44,196 nt of DNA from an uncultured Fimbriimonadaceae bacterium (GTDB taxonomy: Bacteria > Armatimonadota > Fimbriimonadia > Fimbriimonadales > Fimbriimonadaceae): positions 1-44,196 of the forward strand of contig CALGMO010000010.1 in NCBI GenBank assembly GCA_937961665.1. Direction: 5' to 3'. The stretch's first letter is position 1; each line of letters opens with the position of its first letter. Below are positions 17,068 through 24,891 of this stretch, piece by piece. The notes beneath the pieces are model-generated. The model did not search any database. It was not told the origin of the DNA and saw nothing but the letters and a program-made list of their open reading frames with translations. The translations under genes and the position numbers were made by a program.

Positions 17068-18175
17068 ATCCGACAAGCGCCTGCTCACGTTCTGCTCGGC
17101 CGCGACCGCCGTCTTGGCGGGGTTCGCGGCCCGCCCGTTGCTCGAGAGGTTCTACGTGAACTTCGGCATCAAGGCGGAGGAAGCGGCCGAGCAGGCGGCG
17201 GCTTGGCCCGTGATCCTCGCGACGGCCCTGCTGGGCGCGTTCGTCGGAATCCTGATCGGCCGGGGCCTGCTGCACGTGCGCGACCGGTGGGCCGCGATGA
17301 GCGTCGGCGACCGCGTCACGTTCTTCGTGAGCGTGTTCGGCGGCCTGATCGCCTCCGTTCCGCTGATCACGCTGGCGAACGCCGCGGGCAACCTGGGCCC
17401 GTACCAGCCGCTGCTGATCCTAGGCATCGTGCTGGGCACGATCGGCCTGTCGATCTACGCCCTGCAGTCGATGGAGGAGGTCCTGCCGTGGAACCGGGGC
17501 GGCTTCCGAGGCAAGCGGCGCGGCATCAAGGTGTTGGACACCAACGTGATCATCGACGGGCGCATCCGCGACGTGGCCCGCTCCGGGTTCATCGAGGGCC
17601 AGCTGTACGTGCCGGGATTCGTGCTGGACGAGCTGCAGCACATCGCCGACAGCGCCGATCCCCTGCGGCGCCAGCGCGGGAGGCGCGGCCTGGACGTGCT
17701 GCACCTGCTGCAGAGCGAGTTCCCTCTGGAGGTGCGCGTCCACGACCGCTTCGCGCCGGACCCGAAGGAGCCGGTGGACTCGCGCCTGGTTCGCCTCGCC
17801 CGGGCGCTGGGCGCGGACATCATCACGAACGATTTCAACCTCAACCGCGTGGCCGAGCTGCAGGACGTGAAGGTCCTCAACCTCAACGACCTCGCGCTGG
17901 CGGTCCGGCCCAACGTGCTGCCCCAGGAGTGCCTGACGCTCACCGTGATCCGCGAGGGCAACCAGCCCGGCCAGGGCGTCGGCTACCTGGACGACGGAAC
18001 GATGGTGGTGGTGGAGAACGGCCGCTCGCACATCGGCGAAACCATCGAGGTGATGGTCACGCAGGTCATCCAGACCGAGCGCGGCAAGCTGCTGTTCGCC
18101 GAGCCGACCGGCAACGGCCACGCCAACGGAGAGAACGGACACCGGAGGCGCGCCGCGGCGCGGAAGAACGTCTGA
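17060..18175 (+). CDS. Membrane-anchored PIN/TRAM-domain protein (YacL-like)
   Basis: 371 residues. Four hydrophobic segments in residues 8-135 anchor the protein. A PIN nuclease-like domain follows, with acidic residues D160 and D166 in VLDTNVIIDGR, E191 in LDELQH and D in IITNDFNLNR. A TRAM RNA-binding domain lies at about residues 292-350, before a polar tail. PIN domains cleave RNA; the biological target of this family is not established. The gene order PIN/TRAM, ispD, ispF matches Bacillus yacL-ispD-ispF, which supports the call. The start is a TTG at 17060 with AAAGGG 9 nt upstream. The ispDF gene begins 5 bp after the stop. Confidence 0.9.
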   Translation: MGRSDKRLLTFCSAATAVLAGFAARPLLERFYVNFGIKAEEAAEQAAAWPVILATALLGAFVGILIGRGLLHVRDRWAAMSVGDRVTFFVSVFGGLIASVPLITLANAAGNLGPYQPLLILGIVLGTIGLSIYALQSMEEVLPWNRGGFRGKRRGIKVLDTNVIIDGRIRDVARSGFIEGQLYVPGFVLDELQHIADSADPLRRQRGRRGLDVLHLLQSEFPLEVRVHDRFAPDPKEPVDSRLVRLARALGADIITNDFNLNRVAELQDVKVLNLNDLALAVRPNVLPQECLTLTVIREGNQPGQGVGYLDDGTMVVVENGRSHIGETIEVMVTQVIQTERGKLLFAEPTGNGHANGENGHRRRAAARKNV

Positions 18176-18180
18176 GAGCC

Positions 18181-19320
18181 ATGAAGGTGGCGGCGGTGGT
18201 CCTGGCCGCCGGATCGGGCACCCGGTTCGGCGGGGACAAGGCGAGGGCGGCCCTCGCGGGCAGGCCGCTGTGGCGGTGGTCCTTCGACGCGCTGCGCACC
18301 CATCCCCGCGTGGACCTGGTCGGCTTGGTGGTCCCCGCCCCGGCCGTGTCGGAATACCGGGAGGAGGCGCCGGAGGCCGCGTTCGTGGTCGCCGGCGGCC
18401 CGGACCGGACGGCGAGCGCCAAGATCGGGGTGGCCCACACCCCGGCCGACTGCGACGTGGTGCTTCTGCACGATGCCGCCCGCCCCTTCCCCTCCGAGGC
18501 CACGGTCGACCGGGTGATCGATGCGGCCCTGCGGTCGGGCGCCGCCGCGCCGGGTCTGCCGGTCACCGACACGGTCAAGCGCGTGAACGGCGGCGACGTG
18601 CGCACGGTGGACCGGGACGGCCTGTGGACGGTGCAGACGCCCCAAGGGTTCCGGCGCGAGCTGCTGGTCCGCGCCTACGAGAGCCTGCGTGGATCGGCGA
18701 CCGACGACCTGGCGGCGGCCGAGGCGATCGGTTGCACGCCCGAGATCGTGCCGGGCAACCCCGACAACCTCAAGGTCACCCTCCCCGCCGACTTGGAGAT
18801 CGCTAGGAGGTTGGTCTCGGCGGGACCCCGCGTTCGCACGGGGTTGGGCTACGACGTCCATCGGTTTTCGGACGATCCCGACCGATGCTTGGTTCTAGGG
18901 GGCGTCCGCTTCGACGGCTCGCCCGGCCTGGACGGGCACTCGGACGCCGACGCGCTGATGCACGCGGTGACGGACGCTCTTCTCGGGGCCGCATCCTTGG
19001 GCGACATCGGCGTGCACTTTCCCAATACGGACCCCCGGTGGCGCAACGCGCCCAGCGAGGTCTTCCTGGCCCGCGCCAGGGAACTTCTGGAGGAGTCCGG
19101 GTGGTCGGTATGGAACATCGACATAGCGTTGGTTGCGGAACGCCCGAGGATCGTCCCTCGGAGCGCGGAGATCCGAGCCAACCTGGCCCGGATCCTCGGG
19201 ATTCCGGAGGATCGGGTGGGGCTGAAGGCAACCACCAACGAGCGGTTGGGGGCCATCGGACGAGGCGAGGGCATCGCGTGCCTCGCCGTCGCCACGATCG
19301 GCCCGTGTCATGGAGGTTAG
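18181..19320 (+). CDS. ispDF: Bifunctional IspD/IspF MEP-pathway enzyme
   Basis: 379 residues forming two enzymes. Residues 1-213 are IspD (MEP cytidylyltransferase), with LAAGSGTRFG, LHDAARPF (98-103), TDTVKR and QTPQGF. Residues 219-379 are IspF (MEcPP synthase), with metal ligands D225 and H227 in GYDVHRF and H261 in DADALMHAVTD. There is almost no linker. In the pathway IspE acts between these two activities and must be encoded elsewhere. ATG 18181 follows GAGAGCC, five bases from the previous stop. The 3' end overlaps a possible early ATG of hpf. Together with dxs this gives three MEP activities in the window. Confidence 0.95.
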   Translation: MKVAAVVLAAGSGTRFGGDKARAALAGRPLWRWSFDALRTHPRVDLVGLVVPAPAVSEYREEAPEAAFVVAGGPDRTASAKIGVAHTPADCDVVLLHDAARPFPSEATVDRVIDAALRSGAAAPGLPVTDTVKRVNGGDVRTVDRDGLWTVQTPQGFRRELLVRAYESLRGSATDDLAAAEAIGCTPEIVPGNPDNLKVTLPADLEIARRLVSAGPRVRTGLGYDVHRFSDDPDRCLVLGGVRFDGSPGLDGHSDADALMHAVTDALLGAASLGDIGVHFPNTDPRWRNAPSEVFLARARELLEESGWSVWNIDIALVAERPRIVPRSAEIRANLARILGIPEDRVGLKATTNERLGAIGRGEGIACLAVATIGPCHGG

Positions 19321-19330
19321 AGACAGGAAG

Positions 19331-19873
19331 ATGGAAGTTCTGGTCAGGAATGCCGAAGGCAACGTGAGCGAGAAGGACCGCGAGTACGCGGCCAAGAAAC
19401 TGGGCCGACTCAGCCGCTACTTCAACCAGGCGCAGCGCGTGGAGATGGTGCACCGCGAGGAGCGGGACGGGCACCGCGTCGAGATCACCGTGTTCGCCGA
19501 CGGCCTGACGATCCGCGGCGAAGAGCACGACAGCAACCTGCGCGCCGCGATCGACCACGTGAGCGACAAGCTGGAGAACCGACTGAAGCGCCTCAAGGAG
19601 CGCATGCGCAAGCACGTCCGGCGCCGCGGGGGCGAGCTTCCGCCCGCCTTGGCCGAGGAAGAGGCTGACGAGGGGGCCGAGGAGGTCGCCGAGGTGCGCG
19701 TGAAGGAGCGCAAGCAGTTCCTGCTCAAACCGATGACGATCGAGGAGGCGGCTCTGCACATGGAGATGCTGGGGCACCCGTTCTTCGTGTTCAAGAACCG
19801 CGACACGAACGCGATCGAGGTGCTGTACAAGCGGAAGGACGGCCACTACGGCCTGTTGCAGCCCGAGCCCTGA
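19331..19873 (+). CDS. hpf: Ribosome hibernation promoting factor, long form
   Basis: 180 residues from ATG 19331. The N-terminal S30AE domain (MEVLVRNAEGNVSEKD, then RVEITVFADG) binds the decoding region of the 30S subunit. A charged linker with an acidic Glu/Ala run (about 100-125) joins it to the C-terminal dimerisation domain (FLLKPMTIEEAALHMEMLG, FFVFKNRDTN), which drives 100S ribosome formation in the long-HPF family. An ATG at 19310 inside ispDF would add seven residues; 19331 is preferred because AGGAAG precedes it and family members begin at this point. It is the last gene of the transglutaminase-ispDF unit and ends just before a strong hairpin. Confidence 0.93.
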   Translation: MEVLVRNAEGNVSEKDREYAAKKLGRLSRYFNQAQRVEMVHREERDGHRVEITVFADGLTIRGEEHDSNLRAAIDHVSDKLENRLKRLKERMRKHVRRRGGELPPALAEEEADEGAEEVAEVRVKERKQFLLKPMTIEEAALHMEMLGHPFFVFKNRDTNAIEVLYKRKDGHYGLLQPEP

Positions 19874-19893
19874 GCCGTCGGCAGGACCGAACG

Positions 19894-19928
19894 GGGCGGG
19901 GCCGGCGCCGATGGCGCCGGCCCCGCCC
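19894..19928. terminator. 16-bp perfect hairpin between convergent hpf and PEP-CTERM genes
   Basis: GGGCGGGGCCGGCGCC (19894-19909) and its exact complement (19913-19928) flank the loop GAT. It lies between two convergent stop codons, the right place for a bidirectional terminator. There is no T-run on either side, so it would act as a stable 3'-end structure or a Rho-assisted stop rather than a textbook intrinsic terminator. Confidence 0.7.
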
Positions 19929-19948
19929 GGCCTTCCGCCGCCCGGGAT

Positions 19949-20545
19949 TCAGCGCCGACGGCGGCGAGCGGCGAGCGCCAGTCCGCCGAGGCCCAGCGCC
20001 ACGGTGAAGGGCTCCGGAACCGGCGTGAAGCTCAGGTCGTCGATGCCCTCCTGCTCGGTCGTCGCCACGAACAGCGCGTAGCGGAACGGCGTCGCCGAGG
20101 ACACGGACATGAAGTTGGCGGCATAGGTGGTGCCGTTGTCCTGAGCCGACGCCAGCGCGATCACCGTGAAGCTGTCGTCCAGCGCCACCAGCTGCACCCG
20201 GTCGGCTCCCTCCGGCGAGAACCGGTCCGTGAGCAGGCTGACCGAGGTGACCGGCGTCGCGAAGGTCATCAGCAGGTCGTTCGTCCCCGGAGCGTATCCG
20301 ACCGTGGTCGGGCTCCAGGCGAGCGGGCCCTTGGAGCCGTAGATCGCCGCCGTCATCGCAGGCAGCGACACCACGTCCCCGAGGTTCAGTCCCGAAGTGA
20401 CGGCCCCGTAGGAGAACAGCACGCCCTGCGCCGAGTACAGGTTCCCGGGGTTGGATCCCGTGTTCAGCAGCTCGAAGTCGATCGTAACGGCGGACGCGGC
20501 GCACGACGCGGCCAGCGCCAGAACCACAAGCGGAGTCCTCTGCAT
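19949..20545 (-). CDS. PEP-CTERM sorting-domain protein
   Basis: 198 residues. An N-terminal signal peptide (MQRTPLVVLALAASCAASA) is followed by a beta-rich body of about 150 residues with no recognised catalytic motif. The C-terminus is a classic PEP-CTERM tag: VPEP, a hydrophobic stretch (FTVALGLGGLALAA) and an Arg cluster (RRRRR). In this system exosortase recognises the tag and the protein reaches the outer surface or matrix. No exosortase gene is in the window. ATG 20545 is chosen for its signal peptide and AAGGGA just upstream. ATG 20590 would add 15 mostly basic residues and sits only 4 nt from the -10 box. Biological role unknown. Confidence 0.88.
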   Translation of the reverse strand: MQRTPLVVLALAASCAASAVTIDFELLNTGSNPGNLYSAQGVLFSYGAVTSGLNLGDVVSLPAMTAAIYGSKGPLAWSPTTVGYAPGTNDLLMTFATPVTSVSLLTDRFSPEGADRVQLVALDDSFTVIALASAQDNGTTYAANFMSVSSATPFRYALFVATTEQEGIDDLSFTPVPEPFTVALGLGGLALAARRRRR

Positions 20546-20594
20546 TCCCTTCACCCAAGCGCGGCCGTTCCGCCGCACCTCACGACACATCCCT

Positions 20595-20600
20595 ATTGTA
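20595..20600 (-). promoter_or_regulatory. -10 box (TACAAT) of the PEP-CTERM gene
   Basis: TACAAT on the minus strand lies 49 bp upstream of the chosen ATG at 20545 and 4 nt from an alternative ATG at 20590. No clear -35 is visible. Confidence 0.45.
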
Positions 20601-20664
20601 ACGTTCCGAAGCGGCCTCGCGGGACCGACCGCCGCAGAAACCGGCAAAATTGCTTGGGGATTCC

Positions 20665-20741
20665 TGGTCGGGGCGACACGATTCGAACGTGCGACCTCTT
20701 CCACCCCATGGAAGCGCGCTACCAAACTGCGCCACGCCCCG
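20665..20741 (-). tRNA. tRNA-Pro, anticodon GGG
   Basis: 77 nt on the minus strand. The acceptor stem CGGGGCG pairs with CGCCCCG, the D-loop contains AGTTTGGTAG, and the anticodon stem CTTCC/GGAAG encloses the seven-base loop ATGGGGT, giving anticodon GGG for proline CCC/CCU codons. The T-arm shows the TTCGAAT core. Discriminator A is followed by an encoded CCA (ending at 20665). A TATACT box at 20755-20760 lies just upstream. Confidence 0.95.
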
Positions 20742-20754
20742 ACGCTGAAAGTCC

Positions 20755-20760
20755 AGTATA
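20755..20760 (-). promoter_or_regulatory. -10 box (TATACT) of tRNA-Pro
   Basis: TATACT on the minus strand ends 13 bp before the mature 5' end of tRNA-Pro, in the 26-bp gap after the beta-helix gene. It lets the tRNA be transcribed on its own. No strong -35 is seen. Confidence 0.5.
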
Positions 20761-20767
20761 CCCGCGC

Positions 20768-22786
20768 TCAGCGTTCCAGAGGGAAGGCGGGCGGACCGAC
20801 TTTCCACGCGGGCTTGCCCCTCCAGGCCTCGATGGCCTTCTCGAACAGGCCGTAGCCCAGCCTGCGCGCCGGGGCGTCCGGCTTCAGCCGGAAGTCGCCC
20901 TTGTCCGGGTCCACGAAGCCGGGATCGAGAACCTGGCCGTCTCGGTCCTGCCCCCGGGCGCGCCACTCCTGCAGCGACCATCCCGCGAAGTCGAACGCGC
21001 CTCCGTCGGCCCGCCAATACAGGTTCTTTCGGAACTCGTAGTTGTTGTTCGCTCGCCAGTTGCCTCCCAGCAGCGGGGCGTCCTTCCAGTACACGATGTT
21101 CCTCTCGAAGGCGAACGACCGGTGGGGCTCCTCGCGCGTTCGCATCACCTGGGCTTCTCCGCCGAAGGCCAGAACGTTGTCGCTCACGACGTTGTCCTTG
21201 CCGTAATGCTGGTGGAAGCCGGCGCTCTTGGTCCGGTACACGACGTTGCCGTACATCCGGACGTTCGTGCTGCCCTCGTCGGTGTACAGCCCCCAGCCGC
21301 CGTAGGCGTAGCTCTGCACGTCGTGGATCAGGTTGAAGCACACCTCGTTGCCGGGAGCGTTGCCCAGGTGGTACACGCCGCCCATGTCGCTGAGCAGCCC
21401 CTGGCCGATGTGGTGGATGCGGTTGAACGCGATCCGGTTGTGGTGGCTGTTGGCGGGCTGGTAACCCCACGACCATCCGACGCTCACCCCGGTGTAGTAG
21501 AAGTCGGCGATCTCGTTCCGCTCGACGGTGTTGCGCGGGCTCTGGCCGATGAGCACGCCCACGGCCGCGGGATGCAGGCGGCCTCCGTTCACGATGGTGC
21601 AGCCGCGCACCGTGTTGCGCTGGGCGAGGGCCGCCTCGTCCTCCGAGTAGGCCAGGGTGCCGATCTTCACCCCTCCCGCCCCGAGGCGCCACAGGCGGCA
21701 GTTCTCCACGACGCAGTCGCGCGCGCCGTCGCCCAGCTCGATCGCGTAGGCCTCGACGTCCGCCACCGTGCAGTTCCTGAACTCCACCCGGCTCGACCTC
21801 TCGACCAGCAGCGCTCCGGGCAGGTCCGACTCGGCCTGCGGCCAGTTTCGGCCCTCGGGCGGCAGAGCGGGAGTGACGGCGTGGCGGAACTCGACGCCGC
21901 GGAACGACACGTGCGAGGCGTCGCGCACCGCGACCAGCCGCTCCAGCTTCGGCGCGATCGGCGCGAAGGCCGCGCGCTCCCGAGGAGGCAGCGCCAGGAA
22001 CGTGCCCGTCTTCGAATCCAGAACCCACTCGCCGGGCTCGTCCAGCCCCTCGGGGGCGTTCTCGATCAGGTACCGGCCGTCTTTCTGGAATTCGGCCCAG
22101 TTCGTCTGCCAGCCGGTGGACCCGGTGAGGTTCACCACGTCGCCCTCGATCGAGCGGATCCTCATGCGCGCCATGCCCCAGATCATGATCGCGCACACCT
22201 CTCGGTCCCCTAGGTTCGTCCACGAAGCGTTGAGGTCTCCCGGCCTGAACCGGAACCGATCGGGGCCGGGCTGGCCGGCGGATCCCGTCGGCGGGAGGGG
22301 CTCGGCCACTCGGAACCATCCCGTCTTGGGCAGTCGCGCCCTGGGCAGCCGCCTCTCGCCCAGGTAGAGGGCCAGCGGCCTCCAGGAGCCGCCCGCGGCG
22401 TCGGGGACCCGGAGGAGCAGGCGTCCCTGGCCGTCCGGCTGCCAGCCGCGCAGAACGACCCCGCCGGAAAGGACGGGCCTCTCCTTGGGGTACGCCTCGA
22501 AGACCGTCGGGGATGTGGGCGTGCCGCTCGCATCCCTCCCGATCTCGAGAGTCCGTTCCAGAAAGTGCGTGCCACCCCGCAGCACCACGCGGATCGGCTC
22601 GTAGCGCTGGATCTTCAGCCGCCGAAGGCGCTCGACCTCCCGAACCGCGCGCCCGACCGTGCGGAACGGGCCGCTGGCCCCGCGCCGGACCTCCGCCCTG
22701 CCGTCCCAGGAGTCGCTTCCCCTCGGAGACACGTAGAGCGTCTCGCCACCCTGCAGCATCGCCATGGCCGCCATCGCCCACACCAT
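20768..22786 (-). CDS. Right-handed parallel beta-helix protein
   Basis: 672 residues. A short hydrophobic start (MVWAMAAMAMLQGG) may be a brief signal peptide. GETLYVSPRGSDSWDG opens the Pel9A/DUF1565-like N-terminal module of many bacterial polysaccharide-active beta-helices. From about residue 290 to 580 there are regular coils rich in N, V and G, such as VEFRNCTVADVEAYAIELGD, NTVRGCTIVNGG, NTVERNEIADFYYTGVSVG, NRIAFNRIHHIG and NVRMYGNVVYRTKS. This suggests a pectate-lyase, alginate-lyase or glycan-binding fold, but no family-specific catalytic set can be assigned. ATG 22786 has TATCCT 6 nt upstream and no Shine-Dalgarno. The Cys/Met enzyme gene lies 25 bp upstream on the same strand. Confidence 0.83.
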   Translation of the reverse strand: MVWAMAAMAMLQGGETLYVSPRGSDSWDGRAEVRRGASGPFRTVGRAVREVERLRRLKIQRYEPIRVVLRGGTHFLERTLEIGRDASGTPTSPTVFEAYPKERPVLSGGVVLRGWQPDGQGRLLLRVPDAAGGSWRPLALYLGERRLPRARLPKTGWFRVAEPLPPTGSAGQPGPDRFRFRPGDLNASWTNLGDREVCAIMIWGMARMRIRSIEGDVVNLTGSTGWQTNWAEFQKDGRYLIENAPEGLDEPGEWVLDSKTGTFLALPPRERAAFAPIAPKLERLVAVRDASHVSFRGVEFRHAVTPALPPEGRNWPQAESDLPGALLVERSSRVEFRNCTVADVEAYAIELGDGARDCVVENCRLWRLGAGGVKIGTLAYSEDEAALAQRNTVRGCTIVNGGRLHPAAVGVLIGQSPRNTVERNEIADFYYTGVSVGWSWGYQPANSHHNRIAFNRIHHIGQGLLSDMGGVYHLGNAPGNEVCFNLIHDVQSYAYGGWGLYTDEGSTNVRMYGNVVYRTKSAGFHQHYGKDNVVSDNVLAFGGEAQVMRTREEPHRSFAFERNIVYWKDAPLLGGNWRANNNYEFRKNLYWRADGGAFDFAGWSLQEWRARGQDRDGQVLDPGFVDPDKGDFRLKPDAPARRLGYGLFEKAIEAWRGKPAWKVGPPAFPLER

Positions 22787-22792
22787 GGCGGC

Positions 22793-22798
22793 AGGATA
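22793..22798 (-). promoter_or_regulatory. -10 box (TATCCT) 6 nt before the beta-helix gene
   Basis: TATCCT on the minus strand is followed by GCCGCC and the ATG at 22786, with no Shine-Dalgarno. This is the leaderless arrangement seen elsewhere in the window. Confidence 0.5.
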
Positions 22799-22811
22799 CC
22801 GCCGGAAGGCG

Positions 22812-23954
22812 CTAGATGCGGCTCAGCGCGCGCTCGAAGTCCTCGAGCAGATCGTCCGGATCCTCGATGCCCACGCTGATGCGCAGGAGGTTGGGCAGGA
22901 TGCCGCGCTCCAGGCGCTGCTCCTCGGTCATCGTCGCGTGCGACATGAGGGGCGGATAGGCGACCAGCGACTCGACGCCGCCCAGACTCTCGGCGAGCTG
23001 GACGACCTGGAAGCCCTCCGCCACCCGGGCGGCGTCCTGCGCGGAGTCGCCGACCTCGATGGCCATCATCGCCCCGAAGGCCCGCATCTGCCGCTTGGCG
23101 AGCTCGTGGTCCGGGTGCGACGGCAGGCCGGGATAGTGCACGCGCCGGACCTTGGGGTGCCGCTCGAGGCGCTCGGCCAGGGTCTGGGCGTTCGAGCAGT
23201 GGCGGGCCATGCGGACCTCCAGCGTCTTGAGGCCGCGGAGCGTCAGCCAGCAGTCGAACGGGCTGGGCGCCGCGCCGGTCATCTTCAGCCACTCGCACAT
23301 CGCGTTTCCGATGTCGGGATCGTTGGTCACCGTGCAGCCGCCGACCACGTCGCTGTGACCGTTGATGTACTTGGTGTTGGAGTGCACCACCACGTCCACG
23401 CCGAGGTCCAGCGGGTTCTGGAGGCACGGCGAGGCGAAGGTGTTGTCGAACACGCTGACGACGCCCCTCCTGCGGCACACGTCCGCGATGGCGGCGATGT
23501 CCACCACGCGCAGGATGGGGTTGGTGGGCGACTCGTACACGACGAGGCGGGTGTTCGGCCGGATGGCTTCCTCCAGGCTGGCCGGATCCGAAGCGTCGAA
23601 CTCGCCGCACTCGATGCCCTGCAGCGGCCAGACGCGCTCCTTGAGGCGGAACGTGCCGCCGTAGATGTCCGACGCGACGAGCACGTGGTCTCCGGCCTTG
23701 GCGAGGCTGCCCGCCGCGGTGATCGCGGCCATCCCCGACGCGAACACCGTGCAGTGGGCGCCGTTCTCCAGCGAGGCGATCACCTGCTCGAGGATGTGCC
23801 GGTTCGGGTTGGCGCAGCGGGTGTAGTCCATCGGCGGAACCTCCGCGAGGCTGCCCCAGCTGTACGTCGAGGTCTGATAGATCGGGTTGACCACGGCCCG
23901 ATAGTCGCTGTCGGGGTTTTGGCCCACCCGGATGGCCTTCGTTGCGAACCGCAT
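22812..23954 (-). CDS. Cystathionine gamma-synthase/lyase-family PLP enzyme
   Basis: 380 residues, fold-type I PLP enzyme of the Cys/Met metabolism family. The PLP lysine is K195 in HSNTKYINGHSD. The substrate-binding motifs YTRCANPNR, FASGMAAIT, SDIYGGTFR and ESPTNP are present, and SLGGVESLVAYPPLMSHA near the C-terminus is typical. It could form cystathionine (metB), cleave it (mccB/metC), or act as an O-acetylhomoserine sulfhydrylase; the sequence alone does not decide. ATG 23954 (MRFATKAI) has GAGG 4 nt upstream. A start at 24023 would add 23 atypical residues. TATCGT lies 8 nt before the ATG. The gene follows the ABC permease gene by 85 bp. Confidence 0.9.
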   Translation of the reverse strand: MRFATKAIRVGQNPDSDYRAVVNPIYQTSTYSWGSLAEVPPMDYTRCANPNRHILEQVIASLENGAHCTVFASGMAAITAAGSLAKAGDHVLVASDIYGGTFRLKERVWPLQGIECGEFDASDPASLEEAIRPNTRLVVYESPTNPILRVVDIAAIADVCRRRGVVSVFDNTFASPCLQNPLDLGVDVVVHSNTKYINGHSDVVGGCTVTNDPDIGNAMCEWLKMTGAAPSPFDCWLTLRGLKTLEVRMARHCSNAQTLAERLERHPKVRRVHYPGLPSHPDHELAKRQMRAFGAMMAIEVGDSAQDAARVAEGFQVVQLAESLGGVESLVAYPPLMSHATMTEEQRLERGILPNLLRISVGIEDPDDLLEDFERALSRI

Positions 23955-23962
23955 GACCTCGC

Positions 23963-23968
23963 ACGATA
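23963..23968 (-). promoter_or_regulatory. -10-like box (TATCGT) 8 nt before the Cys/Met enzyme gene
   Basis: TATCGT on the minus strand is followed by GCGAGGTC and ATG 23954. Because GAGG lies in the gap, a normal leadered start from an upstream promoter is also possible. Confidence 0.35.
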
Positions 23969-24039
23969 CCCCGGCGAGCCACCTCCCGCAGGGCAGAGCC
24001 CGCCGTCTAGCCATCTTCGCCACCCTGCGACGGAGGCGG

Positions 24040-24891
24040 CTACTTCAGGCCGGTGAGGGCGATGCCTTGGATGAACAGCCGCTGGGTGAAGAAGAACAGC
24101 ACGATCACCGGCGCGACCACGATGGTCGAAGCCGCCATCAGCAGGTTCCACTGCGTGCCGCCGTGCTGGCTCTGGTAGAACTGCAGGCCCAATGCAAGGG
24201 TGAACGTCTTCTGGTCCAGCAGGTAGATGAGCGGGCCGAGGAAGTCGTTCCAAGTGCCCATGAACGAGAACAGCGCCACCACGGCGATCGCCGGCTTGCA
24301 CAGCGGCAGAACCACGTCGCGGAACACGCGCCACTCGGAGGCGCCGTCGATCTTGGCCGCCTCGCTCAGCTCGAACGGGATCGTGCGGAAGAACTGCCGC
24401 AGCAGGAAGATGGAGAACGCGCTGCCGAACCAGGCCGGAACCCACAGCGGCCGGAACGTGCCGATCCACTCCAGCTGGCGGAACAGCGCGAACGTCGGCA
24501 CCATCAGCACGGGGAACGGCACCATCATCGTGGCCAGCGTCGCCGCGAACATCGCGTCGCGGCCCTTCCACTTCAGCCGCGCGAAGCTGTAGGCCACCAG
24601 GGTGTTCGAGGCCACCGTGCCCGCCACCACCAGCACGCACAGGATCAGCGTGTTGCGCGCGTAGACCAGGAACGGGATGTAGCCGAGCTTGTCCGCGCCG
24701 TAGGTCATGGCGTCGGCGAAGTTGCTCCACATCAGCTTGCTGGGGATCCACACCGGCGGGATGCGCATCGTCTCCTCGATCGGCTTGAGAGCCGTCGACA
24801 CCAGCCACAGCAGCGGGAACAGGAACAGCACGGACATCGCGACCAGCACGGCCTCGATGCTCAGCACGGCCAACAGGTTGCGGCGCTTCAT
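24040..24891 (-). CDS. Carbohydrate ABC transporter permease, MalG type
   Basis: 283 residues with six hydrophobic segments (first AVLVAMSVLFLFPLLWLVST). The EAA loop that docks the ATPase reads ELSEAAKIDGASEWRVFRDVVLPLCKP split over two helices, the CUT1 family pattern. The C-terminus ends RLFIQGIALTGLK, the usual FxxGxxxGxxK tail. It forms the membrane channel with the MalF-type permease just upstream. Its ATG is joined to that stop as TGATG, so translation is coupled. No ATPase gene is in the cluster, so a shared MsmK/MalK-type ATPase is expected elsewhere. Confidence 0.93.
   Translation of the reverse strand: MKRRNLLAVLSIEAVLVAMSVLFLFPLLWLVSTALKPIEETMRIPPVWIPSKLMWSNFADAMTYGADKLGYIPFLVYARNTLILCVLVVAGTVASNTLVAYSFARLKWKGRDAMFAATLATMMVPFPVLMVPTFALFRQLEWIGTFRPLWVPAWFGSAFSIFLLRQFFRTIPFELSEAAKIDGASEWRVFRDVVLPLCKPAIAVVALFSFMGTWNDFLGPLIYLLDQKTFTLALGLQFYQSQHGGTQWNLLMAASTIVVAPVIVLFFFTQRLFIQGIALTGLK

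Noticed and set aside
20588-20590. Earlier ATG for the PEP-CTERM protein
   Set aside because: It lies 4 nt from the -10 box, so the transcript would barely include it. The start at 20545 gives a proper signal peptide.
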